A stretch of DNA of 64,000 nt from Alphaproteobacteria bacterium (GTDB lineage Bacteria; Pseudomonadota; Alphaproteobacteria; Puniceispirillales; Marisalimonadaceae): positions 1-64,000 of the forward strand of contig SGYL01000004.1 of assembly GCA_004213885.1 (NCBI GenBank), in the 5' to 3' direction. Shown piece by piece: positions 1 through 8,443 of the stretch. A program made the position numbers and the translations under genes. The notes under the pieces are model-generated. The model saw nothing but the letters and a program-made list of their open reading frames with translations. It was not told where the DNA came from and did no database searches. Each line of letters starts with the position of its first letter. The first letter of the stretch is position 1.

Positions 1-52
1 CAGGGCTTACTAATAAAAATGTTGATAGAGCTAAATTAAAATATTTAATCAT
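1..52 (-). CDS. F0F1 ATP synthase b-type subunit, N-terminal fragment (partial)
   Basis: Only the first 17 codons lie in the window; the gene continues off the left edge on the minus strand. They read MIKYFNLALSTFLLVSP from an ATG at 50-52, a hydrophobic signal-like start typical of the alphaproteobacterial b' (AtpF') subunit, the stator stalk of the F0 sector. The position directly after atpE, 19 bases away, is where b' and b are found in alphaproteobacterial atpI-B-E-F'-F operons. No clear Shine-Dalgarno sequence is visible. The assignment rests mainly on gene order, so b' rather than b is an inference. Confidence 0.55.
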   Translation of the reverse strand, partial: MIKYFNLALSTFLLVSP

Positions 53-71
53 TAATATACTTAGTTATTTA

Positions 72-299
72 TTAAAAAGTATAAAGTAATAACAATGCTA
101 TAACTAATGCAAATAACGCAACAGCTTCAGTAAGTGCAAATCCTAAAATACCAATTCCAAATACTTCATTCTTAGCGCTTGGATTTCTTCCGATAGCATT
201 TACCAATGCTGCAAAGATATTACCAATACCTACGCCAACACCTGCTAGAGCTATTACAGCTAAACCAGCACCAATAAGTTTCGCGGCTTCCATTTCCAT
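72..299 (-). CDS. atpE: ATP synthase F0 subunit c
   Basis: This 75-residue proteolipid forms the membrane rotor ring that carries protons through F0. Two hydrophobic helices flank a polar loop at about residues 38-45 (GRNPSAKN), which contains the conserved R-N-P. The proton-binding carboxylate is Glu58 in [12 protein letters not shown] glutamate here, with no sodium-specific Gln/Ser set obvious by eye, suggests a proton-driven enzyme. Length is normal for the family. It lies 22 bases after atpB in the operon atpI-atpB-atpE-(b'), and a strong AAGGAAAT Shine-Dalgarno sequence sits just ahead of the ATG. Confidence 0.96.
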   Translation of the reverse strand: MEMEAAKLIGAGLAVIALAGVGVGIGNIFAALVNAIGRNPSAKNEVFGIGILGFALTEAVALFALVIALLLLYTF

Positions 300-321
300 T
301 TTAATTTCCTTTCTTTAAAAG

Positions 322-1065
322 TTAATGTAGATGTAACGCATCATGAAGATACATACAAGTTAAAATACTAAAAACATAAGCTTGCAATGCTGCGACCAAA
401 AACTCTAATCCTGTTAAACCAATTACAGCCAATAATGGTAATACAGCACCTACTTTTAAAATACCTGAGGCAGATGTCATCATTATAATCAAACCTGCGA
501 AAACTTTCATCATAGTATGGCCAGCCAACATATTTGCAAACAATCTGACAGATAAACTCACCGGTCTCATTAAATAGGATATTATTTCAATAGGTATTAA
601 CAAAGGTGCAAGAGCTATTGGCACACCAGATGGAAAGAAAAAAGTAAAAAATTTAAGTTTATGTTTTATCAAAGCTATTAACGTAACGCCAATAAAAATG
701 ATTAAGGCTAGAGTTATAGTTACAATGATCTGTGATGTAAAAGTATAGCTATAAGGGATCATTCCTAGTAGGTTTCCAAATAAGATGAACATAAAAAGAC
801 TAAAAATAAACGGGAAATATTTCTTGCCACCAGTACCTACATTTTCTTTAACCATATTTGATACAAATTCATACAATAATTCTACACTACTTTGAAAACG
901 GTTTGGAATTAAAGAACTTTTCTTTATTCCCAAATATAAGAATAGTAAGGATGCTATTACGGAAAAAACCATAAATAAAGATGCATTTGTAAATGAAATA
1001 TCGTACCCAAAGGCTTCAAGAGGTACAAGTGTTTTTATTGTAAATTGTTCAACTGGTGACTTCAT
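322..1065 (-). CDS. atpB: ATP synthase F0 subunit a
   Basis: This 247-residue integral membrane subunit provides the proton half-channels beside the c-ring. It has about six hydrophobic segments. The essential arginine is Arg174 in the motif SVRLFANMLAGH, which is diagnostic for AtpB. The C-terminus carries the usual ALQAYVFSILT stretch. It lies between the AtpI-like protein (2 bases upstream) and atpE in an F0 operon on the minus strand. Nothing in the sequence suggests truncation. The F1 genes are not in this window. Confidence 0.97.
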   Translation of the reverse strand: MKSPVEQFTIKTLVPLEAFGYDISFTNASLFMVFSVIASLLFLYLGIKKSSLIPNRFQSSVELLYEFVSNMVKENVGTGGKKYFPFIFSLFMFILFGNLLGMIPYSYTFTSQIIVTITLALIIFIGVTLIALIKHKLKFFTFFFPSGVPIALAPLLIPIEIISYLMRPVSLSVRLFANMLAGHTMMKVFAGLIIMMTSASGILKVGAVLPLLAVIGLTGLEFLVAALQAYVFSILTCMYLHDALHLH

Positions 1066-1067
1066 AA

Positions 1068-1370
1068 TTAATTTTTTTTACCTTTATCAAAATAACCTAT
1101 TTTTAAACCATTTCCTGACAACTGTCTCCAGAGATTATATATACCCGCAAATGCTCCTAAAAAAAAGAAAATAATTAAAAATAATGGTTTTGTTTCTAGC
1201 CAATTATCAATAAGTAATCCTAATCCTGTTCCAATTATTAACCCTGCTACAAGCTCTGTGGCAACTCTGGATAATGTACTTAAAAAACTTTTATCAACAG
1301 ATTTTTTATTTATTGATTCATTTTTTTTTGAGAGGGCTAAATCTATTTTTTTATCTAATTCTTTGTTCAT
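1068..1370 (-). CDS. atpI: AtpI/AtpZ-like F0F1 assembly protein
   Basis: A 100-residue protein with a charged N-terminal tail of about 35 residues and two predicted membrane helices. The segment GLIIGTGLGLLIDNW followed by a second helix (LGAFAGIYNLWR) matches the AtpI/AtpZ family, which helps assemble the c-ring or handles Mg2+ in the F0 sector. It is the first gene of the F0 cluster, 2 bases ahead of atpB, and follows smc after only 7 bases, so smc and the F0 genes may share a transcript. Family membership is fairly sure; the exact role in this lineage is not. Confidence 0.85.
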   Translation of the reverse strand: MNKELDKKIDLALSKKNESINKKSVDKSFLSTLSRVATELVAGLIIGTGLGLLIDNWLETKPLFLIIFFFLGAFAGIYNLWRQLSGNGLKIGYFDKGKKN

Positions 1371-1377
1371 TATTAAT

Positions 1378-4300
1378 TTAACTGGCTTCTTTTATTTCCA
1401 CTGCTTTTTCTAAATCCACCGATAATAATTTACTTATACCTTTTTCTTCCATTGTTACACCAAGTAATTTATTCATTTTTGCCATTGTTAATCTATGGTG
1501 AGTAACAATTAAAAAACTAATATCTTGTTCATCAGATAAGTACTTAAGTATATCACAAAATCTACTAACATTAGTATCGTCTAGTGCAGCATCAACTTCA
1601 TCTAATATACATAATGGTGAGGGATTTGATAGATAAACCGCAAATATTAATGATATGGATGTTAAGGCTTGTTCTCCACCAGATAAAAGAGAAAGGGATT
1701 GCATTTTCTTTTCTGGTGGGCTGGCAAATATTTCTAATCCAGATTGTAATGGATCATCAGAACCAATGAGTTTTAATTCTGCATTGCCACCATTAAATAA
1801 TTTAGTAAATATCTTTTTAAAATTATCATTAACTTGGTCAAAACTACTTCGTAACCTATTTCTACCTTCTTTATTTAATTCTGATATTCCATCTTCTAAT
1901 TTTTTGATTGCTAGAGATAAGTCTTCTTTTTCATTTTGCATTTCTAAAAGTTTAGATTTAAGTTCATTGATTTCAATTTCTGCTCTTAAATTTACAGCTC
2001 CTAAATTTTCTCTTTCACGAACAAGTCTCTCAACACTTGCTTCTAATGAGTCAATTTCATTTTGATCAACATTTCTTAATTTTATTTTGTCTTCATTAGC
2101 GTTGAGTAAGTCCTTAAGACCAACAGATAATTTATCAGTAACTTTATCGTTAAGACCATCAACTTTAGATTTGATGATATTAAGTTCGCTTTCCATTTTG
2201 ATGTTTTCAGTCTTATAAATTTCAAGATTTAGATTTTCATCTTTTTGTTCTTTTTCTATATCTCTAATTTCTGTTTCTTTTCTAACGACGTCATCCTCAC
2301 TATTTTTTTGATCTTTAATTGCTTGAATAAGTTGTTCGTCAAATTTTTTAATATTTTCTAACATTTGATCAGGTAGTTGTACTAAATCATTTATTTCTTT
2401 TGATAGATTTTCTTTTTTTTGAGATAAGTTTTCACATCTTTCTAAAGATTGTTTTTTTCGTAATTCCCATTCTTTTTGTTCAATCAACAATTGGTCTAGG
2501 TTTTTATTTCTATATTCTTCATCAGAATTTATTTTTTTTTCATTTGATAATGCATCTTCAAAATCTGATTTAAGATTATCATTTTCGCTTCTGACTTTTA
2601 GTTCATCTGTTTGTAATGCACTAAGATTATCAAATTTATCTAATTGAATTTCTAATTCATTAATTCGTTTATCATTTTCTGCCGAAGAACTTTTAAATTC
2701 TTTGATGAAATCATTAGATTGATTGATTTTATTTTCAGAAATTGTGATTTCAAACTTTGTTTTATTTATTTCTTTTTCTAGGTAATCTATTTTATCAATT
2801 TCATCTGATTTTTTAGATTTTGCATTCTCAAAATCTTTTTCAATTTTTATAATCTTATTATTTATTTCATTAAGTTTAATTTCACTTTTATTTAAACTTT
2901 CTAATAAACTTTTATATCTCTTTTTTTGAACTAATCTATTAGCAAAGCTATTTTTGCCATTAGGAAGTTCAACATACCCATCCCACCTCCAAAGACCACC
3001 TTTTGGGGTTGTTAAGAGTTGTCCATAGGTTAATTCTTTTTGAAGTTCAAAAGCTTTTTCAGAATTTTTTACTAAACCAACACCTTTAAGCGAGTTTTTT
3101 AATATTTTATGATCATTAATATCATCAGTTAAGGGGTCACAAGAATTTGGTAGTTTAATATTTTCGTTATTTTCAAAACCTCTTAACCAAAAATTTTCTT
3201 TATTTTGATCTTTATTACTTACTATAGATGCTGAAAGTGATTCTCCTAAAACATATGCAATTGGACCTTCAAGATTATTAATTTTTTCAATTGAACTTTC
3301 TAAACTATTTTTATCATCTAATGTTATAAAATTCTTAATCGTTTCAATCTCAGTTTTAAAATTACTGATATCAGATTTTAAAGTGATTTTTACTCCTTTA
3401 AGAGAATTGAAATTACTTTCTAAGTTTTTAAGGTTTTTTTCAGTTACTCTGTTAGTAATAATAACTTGTTTGTGCTTGTTTTGAATTACTTTAATCTTTT
3501 CCTTTAATTCTTTTAATTTCAGAGATTCATTCTGTGTTTCAAGAGACAAGAGTTTCTCACTATTTTTTCTTTTATTTTGAAGTGCAATTTCGAGTTGTTC
3601 CTTTATTTCCTTTTTGTTTGATGAAAGTGAAATAATTCTAGAATTTATATCTGTTAATTTTATTGTTGAGTCTTCTAATTTTTTCCTAATTTGTGACGTA
3701 TTTTTTTGAGCTTCTTCAATATTCTTAGAAAAATTAAAGCCCTTTTCATTTAAAGATTGGATTTCAATTGAGAGATATTTTATTTTGTTTTTAGCATCAG
3801 TAATAAATGTCTCTTCTCTATTATATTCTTCATCAATCTGCTTTATTTGGTTTTCAAGTGATTCTTTTCTTTGATTATGAGAATTAATTTCTTGTTCTAA
3901 TTTAATCTTTCCTATTTTTAAATTTTGAACAATTTCAGATTTTGAGTTATCAATTTTTTTTAAAGATGGTAGTTCATTAAAAAAATTTAATTTTTTAGTT
4001 TCTAAATTACTAATTTTTCTTTGATAATCTTCAATAACTTTTGAATTTTCAGTAATTTTGTTTTTAATTTTGTCTTGTGAATAATCTAGCTCCACAAATT
4101 GGGTGATAAATAAAGAAGTTTCAGCTTTTCTTAATCTTTCACCAACAGATCTATACCTAGCAGCTTGTCTAGCTTGTTTAGATAAATCATTTATTTGGTC
4201 TTGAATTGTCAATTCAATATCTGAAAGACGATCTAAGTTATTGGCTGCAGAATTTAATTTTAATTGAGATTCATGTTTTCTGTTATGAAGACCAGTGATA

Positions 4301-4806
4301 TTAGCTGCTTCTTCTAAAATATTTCTTCTTACTTCTGGCTTTGATTCAATTATCTCTGTGATTTTTCCTTGCCCTACTATTCCTGATGATTTTGAACCAG
4401 TTCCACTATCAGCAAAAATTAATTGTACATCTCTTGCTCTAGCATTTTTGCCATTAATTTTATATGTTGAACCTTTGTCTCTTTCTATTTTTCTAGAAAT
4501 TTCTATTTCATTGATGTTTGTGAAAGGGTAGGGTAATTTTTTTTCTGAATTATCTATTTTTATTATTACTTCAGCAAAATTTCTTGATGGACGGTCATTA
4601 GTTCCTGAAAAAATAATACTATTCATTTCTGGACTTCTCATTTGTTTTGGAGAATTTTCTCCCATCACCCATTTAATAGCTTCAACTATATTAGATTTGC
4701 CACAACCGTTTGGTCCGACTAATCCAGTTAATCCAGAAGTTAAATTAACCTCTGTGCGATCTAGAAACGATTTAAAGCCAATCATTTTAATAGATATAAT
4801 TTTCAA
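1378..4806 (-). CDS. smc: Chromosome segregation ATPase SMC
   Basis: SMC forms V-shaped dimers that compact and segregate the chromosome with ScpA and ScpB, which are not in this window. The 1142-residue protein has the standard order: N-terminal ATPase half with Walker A GPNGCGKS at residues 31-38, a long coiled coil, a globular hinge at about residues 490-620 (including GGLWRWDGYV), a second coiled coil, then the C-terminal ATPase half with signature LSGGEQ at 1041 and Walker B CILDEVDA near 1069. The coiled coils are very rich in Lys, Glu, Asn and Ile, reflecting AT-rich coding. It follows the DsbA-like gene after 12 bases. Confidence 0.97.
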   Translation of the reverse strand: MKIISIKMIGFKSFLDRTEVNLTSGLTGLVGPNGCGKSNIVEAIKWVMGENSPKQMRSPEMNSIIFSGTNDRPSRNFAEVIIKIDNSEKKLPYPFTNINEIEISRKIERDKGSTYKINGKNARARDVQLIFADSGTGSKSSGIVGQGKITEIIESKPEVRRNILEEAANITGLHNRKHESQLKLNSAANNLDRLSDIELTIQDQINDLSKQARQAARYRSVGERLRKAETSLFITQFVELDYSQDKIKNKITENSKVIEDYQRKISNLETKKLNFFNELPSLKKIDNSKSEIVQNLKIGKIKLEQEINSHNQRKESLENQIKQIDEEYNREETFITDAKNKIKYLSIEIQSLNEKGFNFSKNIEEAQKNTSQIRKKLEDSTIKLTDINSRIISLSSNKKEIKEQLEIALQNKRKNSEKLLSLETQNESLKLKELKEKIKVIQNKHKQVIITNRVTEKNLKNLESNFNSLKGVKITLKSDISNFKTEIETIKNFITLDDKNSLESSIEKINNLEGPIAYVLGESLSASIVSNKDQNKENFWLRGFENNENIKLPNSCDPLTDDINDHKILKNSLKGVGLVKNSEKAFELQKELTYGQLLTTPKGGLWRWDGYVELPNGKNSFANRLVQKKRYKSLLESLNKSEIKLNEINNKIIKIEKDFENAKSKKSDEIDKIDYLEKEINKTKFEITISENKINQSNDFIKEFKSSSAENDKRINELEIQLDKFDNLSALQTDELKVRSENDNLKSDFEDALSNEKKINSDEEYRNKNLDQLLIEQKEWELRKKQSLERCENLSQKKENLSKEINDLVQLPDQMLENIKKFDEQLIQAIKDQKNSEDDVVRKETEIRDIEKEQKDENLNLEIYKTENIKMESELNIIKSKVDGLNDKVTDKLSVGLKDLLNANEDKIKLRNVDQNEIDSLEASVERLVRERENLGAVNLRAEIEINELKSKLLEMQNEKEDLSLAIKKLEDGISELNKEGRNRLRSSFDQVNDNFKKIFTKLFNGGNAELKLIGSDDPLQSGLEIFASPPEKKMQSLSLLSGGEQALTSISLIFAVYLSNPSPLCILDEVDAALDDTNVSRFCDILKYLSDEQDISFLIVTHHRLTMAKMNKLLGVTMEEKGISKLLSVDLEKAVEIKEAS

Positions 4807-4818
4807 GAAATTTACCTT

Positions 4819-5427
4819 TTAATTTAACAACTCAAAATCTTTTAGTTTTTTTACAAACTCGTTATATTTTAAGGACCCGGCGATAACATGCTTATCATTT
4901 ATAACAAATGTTGGAGTTGAGGATATGTTAAATCGAGAGTTTTCCTTCTCCATCTTCTTTAAAATTTTTTCCATTAATTCTTTATTATTTAATATTTCAT
5001 TAAATTTTTTTTCTGATATGCCAAATAGCTTTGACAATTTTAAAAGTTCTGTAACAGGATCGTTAGAATATGCCCATTTTTTTTGTTTTGTTAATAACAA
5101 ACTTGTTGTTTCGACATAACTTTCACTCGGAATTGATCTAGCTATAGAAGCTGCGAACATAGCAAGTCTATCAAGTGGATAATCAATAAATTCAAATTTA
5201 ACTTTTCCTGTATCAATAAGTTCTTTTTTAACCTTTGGGTATGTATTTTTATGAAAACTTGCGCAATGACTACATGTAAGAGAGAAATACTCTTTGATGA
5301 CTATAGGTGCATTTTTTTCTCCAACAACAATTGAAGGTAATTTAATATCATTAGCAAATGAAAAATTAAGTCCAATTAATAACTTGGCTAAGATTAAAAT
5401 AAATGTGTTTAATATTTTAAAAGTCAT
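4819..5427 (-). CDS. DsbA-family periplasmic thiol:disulfide protein
   Basis: A 202-residue thioredoxin-fold protein with a signal peptide of about 26 residues (ending near SFAND). The redox motif is C52-S-H-C55 in SLTCSHCASFH, a form common in alphaproteobacterial DsbA-like proteins (Thioredoxin_4 family), which oxidise or isomerise disulfides in secreted proteins. The cis-proline loop reads STPTFVIND near the C-terminus. It lies between the DciA-like gene and smc on the minus strand. A second DsbA-like protein with a CGYC motif is encoded at 61138-61842, so the two probably have different partners. The exact redox role is not established by sequence. Confidence 0.88.
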   Translation of the reverse strand: MTFKILNTFILILAKLLIGLNFSFANDIKLPSIVVGEKNAPIVIKEYFSLTCSHCASFHKNTYPKVKKELIDTGKVKFEFIDYPLDRLAMFAASIARSIPSESYVETTSLLLTKQKKWAYSNDPVTELLKLSKLFGISEKKFNEILNNKELMEKILKKMEKENSRFNISSTPTFVINDKHVIAGSLKYNEFVKKLKDFELLN

Positions 5428-5470
5428 AATTTATGTATATATGAAACATTTTTGTCTGTATATCTTTAAC

Positions 5471-5776
5471 TTAATTATAGCCATTTTTAATAATCTTTAT
5501 TTTATCAATAGCTTTAAATCCAAAAAAATTATTTGCTAAACTTAAAATTTTGATTTGTTCCATTTGAATTTCTAGTTCAAACCCTCTTTTAACTTCTAAA
5601 ACCAAAGTACCATTTTTATTATTCTTTTTCATAAATTGGACTTTAACGGGTTTCACAACATGAGAATATTTATGGAAAATCTTATCCCAATTTAAAATTA
5701 ATTTAGCTTCAAATAAGTTATTTTTACTTAAACAATTCTCAGCCAATGAATATGTTAAAGTATCTAATTTTTTCAT
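5471..5776 (-). CDS. DUF721 / DciA-like protein
   Basis: A DUF721 protein, related to DciA, the ancestral loader of the replicative helicase DnaB. I place the start at the ATG at 5774-5776 (MKKLDTL), giving 101 residues. The reading frame is open 14 codons further, but those would run into the mutY start and do not look like the family. Typical features are an early helix (LAENCLSKNN), a central W-D-K-I element and a C-terminal KH-like half with VEVKRGFELEIQM-type strands. It is divergent from mutY with a 36-base gap. The DciA role is inferred from the family. Confidence 0.78.
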   Translation of the reverse strand: MKKLDTLTYSLAENCLSKNNLFEAKLILNWDKIFHKYSHVVKPVKVQFMKKNNKNGTLVLEVKRGFELEIQMEQIKILSLANNFFGFKAIDKIKIIKNGYN

Positions 5777-5812
5777 AATTGATTTAAAACTTTTATGTAT
5801 TAAAAATAAAGT

Positions 5813-6862
5813 ATGCAATCATTAAAATTATCAGAAATTGTGATAAATTGGTATAAAAAAAATTTAAGAATACTACCGTGGAGGCCTAAAAATTTTGATC
5901 AAAAAATAGATCCATATATAGTCTTTCTTTCAGAGTTTATGTTACAACAGACAACAGTAAAAACTGTTGTACCTTATTTTATAAATTTCTTGAAAAAATA
6001 TCCAACTATTGAGATCTTGGCAAAAGCTAAATTAGATGATGTTTTAGCAATTTGGTCTGGATTAGGCTATTACAGGAGGGCAAATAATTTATATAAAAGT
6101 TCTAAAATTATTACTAATGAATTAAATGGTGTAATTCCAAATAGTTATGAAGATTTAATTAAATTACCAGGCATAGGAGATTATACTGCAGCTGCAATTT
6201 GTGCAATTGCATTTGATAAAAAAGTCGTTGTAATTGATGGCAATATTGAAAGAGTAGTATCTAGATTATTTGGATTAGATTTAAGAGGGAATGATCTAAA
6301 GAAAAAAGTCAGAGAAATTCTGTTTTTAAATATACCTGGTGAAGAGAATTCTCTATTTACACAGGGTTTAATGGATATTGGTGCAACTATTTGCAAGCCC
6401 AAAATTATAAATTGTGAAAGGTGTCCTTTGTCAGAAAATTGTAGAGTTGCATTTAAAAATTCAGCAATCAATTATCCCTTAAAAATAATTAAAGAAAAAA
6501 AAATTAAACGTACAGGAAAATTTTATTGTTTAATAAATTCTAAAAAGGAAATTTTATTTATAAGAAATATCAATTTAGGTTTGTTTGAAAACATGCATGT
6601 TTTACCTTCTGATGGATGGCTGAAAGATAATCATAATTTAGATTTTAATATATTTTCAATAAAAGAAAGATTTGATTGCGGTGTCATAAAACATAGCTTC
6701 ACTCATTTTGACCTTGATAGTAAAGTAATATTATTAAAATTAGATGATAATCAAATTAAGTTAAAAAATAATTGCATATTCATTAAACCTGAGAATTTGG
6801 ATATGTTTAGTATACCGACTCTATATCATAAAATAGTTAAATTAGTTTTAAAAAATATCTAG
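5813..6862 (+). CDS. mutY: A/G-specific adenine DNA glycosylase
   Basis: MutY removes adenine mispaired with 8-oxoguanine. The 349-residue protein has the HhH-GPD fold: catalytic Glu41 in SEFMLQQT, the helix-hairpin-helix LPGIGDYTAAA at about 118-128 and catalytic Asp142 in VVVIDGNIERV. A [4Fe-4S] cluster is bound by Cys194, Cys201, Cys204 and Cys210 (C-x6-C-x2-C-x5-C). The C-terminal third is the Nudix-like 8-oxoG recognition domain, with a diverged sequence as usual. It is convergent with purH: the tetranucleotide CTAG at 6859-6862 supplies the TAG stop of both genes. Confidence 0.95.
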   Translation: MQSLKLSEIVINWYKKNLRILPWRPKNFDQKIDPYIVFLSEFMLQQTTVKTVVPYFINFLKKYPTIEILAKAKLDDVLAIWSGLGYYRRANNLYKSSKIITNELNGVIPNSYEDLIKLPGIGDYTAAAICAIAFDKKVVVIDGNIERVVSRLFGLDLRGNDLKKKVREILFLNIPGEENSLFTQGLMDIGATICKPKIINCERCPLSENCRVAFKNSAINYPLKIIKEKKIKRTGKFYCLINSKKEILFIRNINLGLFENMHVLPSDGWLKDNHNLDFNIFSIKERFDCGVIKHSFTHFDLDSKVILLKLDDNQIKLKNNCIFIKPENLDMFSIPTLYHKIVKLVLKNI

Positions 6863-8442
6863 TGTCTAAAATGTCTCATTGATGTAAAAATCATAGAGAT
6901 GTTTCTTTTGTTAGCCTCGGTTATTACTTCATTATCACGAATGGAACCTCCAGGCTGAATTATAGCAGAAACTCCAGCCTCTGCAGCAGAAATAACAGTA
7001 TCAGAAAATGGAAAAAACGCATCACTTGAAAGAACACTTCCTTTTAAAGAAACATCTTTTTTTTCAGAATTTACCTGACTTCTAATAAATTTATCTTTTG
7101 CTATCATGACAGAGTCTATTCTACTCATTTGTCCAGCTCCAATTCCTAAAGTTTGAGCATTCTTTGCAAAAATTATAGCATTTGATTTAGTATGTTTTGA
7201 AACAATCCAAGCAAACTTAAGGTCTTTAATTTCATCTTCTGTTGGCTTTTTGTTTGTGACAATTTTAAAATTAATTTTTTCGAGAGAACCAATATCTTTA
7301 TCTTGGATCAAGAATCCGCCAGATATTGTTTTAATAAAGAGATCATTTTCAATTTCATTTTTATTTTTTTTGCAAAGCAATACTCTTAAGTTTTTCTTTT
7401 TAAATAAAACTTCTTTTGCAGTTTCAGTTATGCCTGGAGCAATTATGACTTCTAAAAAAATATTAGACATTTGTTTAGCCACTTCCGCAGTAAGAGTTCT
7501 ATTTAAAGCAACTATTCCACCAAATGCACTTGTTTTATCTGTATTAAATGCGTTTTCCCAGGCTTTTGTAATATTCTGATTTTGTGAAACCCCGCATGGG
7601 TTGGCATGTTTAATTATGGCTACAGCAGGTTCATTGAATTCGTTTACTAATTCAAAAGCTGCATCAGCATCATTAAAATTATTATAAGATAGTTCTTTAC
7701 CTTGAATTTGATTATGATGAGCTATTCCTGATTTACTTTGTTGATTGATATTAGTGAATAATCCTGCTTTTTGATGTGGGTTTTCTCCATACCTCATTTC
7801 AATTTTTTTGGTCAAATTTAGATTTATTGTCTCTGGTAACATAGGTTGATCATTACTAATATTAAACCAATTTGATATTGATCTGTCATATTCTGCAGTA
7901 ATGTTAAAAGCTTTTGCGGCTAAAGACTTTCTGTATTCTAAATCTATCCCCTCATTTGAACTTAATTTTTCAATTAATAAATCGTAATCATTTATATCAA
8001 CTACAACTGTTGTAAAAGCAAAGTTTTTAGCAGTTGATCGGATTAATGAAGGCCCTCCGATATCAATGTTCTCAATTATTTTATCATGAGAACTTAATTC
8101 TTCTCTAGCCTCATCAAATTTATATAAATTAACTATAACTAAATCAATACTTTCAATTTTAAGTGAATCTATTGTTTTGAGATCATTTTCATTATTTCTT
8201 CTATAAAGTATTCCACCAAATATTTTAGGATGAAGCGATTTAACTCTACCATCTAAAATTTCAGGAAAATTTGTTATCTCAGTAATGTCGACTACATCTA
8301 TTGAATGAGATTTTAAATATTTTGCAGTACCTCCAGTAGATATTATATTTATATCAAGTTCTTTCAATTTTTTGGCAACAATTTCAATTTTGTTTTTGTC
8401 CGTTAAAGAAATTAGTGCATTTTTTATTTTTAATTTTGTCAT
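6859..8442 (-). CDS. purH: Bifunctional AICAR transformylase / IMP cyclohydrolase
   Basis: PurH performs the last two steps of de novo IMP synthesis. The 527-residue length is normal. The N-terminal cyclohydrolase (MGS-like) domain shows ISTGGTAKYL and DGRVKSLHPKIFGG. The C-terminal formyltransferase domain has the catalytic Lys-His of AIIKHANPCGVS at about residues 275-286 and ends with IQPGGSIRDNEV and the usual MRHFRH tail. It is the last gene of a tight minus-strand group rsmB-heparinase-purH, 1 base after the heparinase gene, an order common in Alphaproteobacteria. Its stop codon overlaps the stop of mutY. Confidence 0.97.
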   Translation of the reverse strand: MTKLKIKNALISLTDKNKIEIVAKKLKELDINIISTGGTAKYLKSHSIDVVDITEITNFPEILDGRVKSLHPKIFGGILYRRNNENDLKTIDSLKIESIDLVIVNLYKFDEAREELSSHDKIIENIDIGGPSLIRSTAKNFAFTTVVVDINDYDLLIEKLSSNEGIDLEYRKSLAAKAFNITAEYDRSISNWFNISNDQPMLPETINLNLTKKIEMRYGENPHQKAGLFTNINQQSKSGIAHHNQIQGKELSYNNFNDADAAFELVNEFNEPAVAIIKHANPCGVSQNQNITKAWENAFNTDKTSAFGGIVALNRTLTAEVAKQMSNIFLEVIIAPGITETAKEVLFKKKNLRVLLCKKNKNEIENDLFIKTISGGFLIQDKDIGSLEKINFKIVTNKKPTEDEIKDLKFAWIVSKHTKSNAIIFAKNAQTLGIGAGQMSRIDSVMIAKDKFIRSQVNSEKKDVSLKGSVLSSDAFFPFSDTVISAAEAGVSAIIQPGGSIRDNEVITEANKRNISMIFTSMRHFRH

Positions 8443-8443
8443 T

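Noticed and set aside
1655-2065. Open reading frame of 136 codons on the plus strand inside smc
   Set aside because: It is antisense to a strongly conserved part of smc (the C-terminal ATPase half), has no Shine-Dalgarno sequence and no recognisable domain; it is a by-product of smc codon use.
7250-7579. Open reading frame of 109 codons on the plus strand inside purH
   Set aside because: It is antisense to the conserved AICAR transformylase domain and has no family features.
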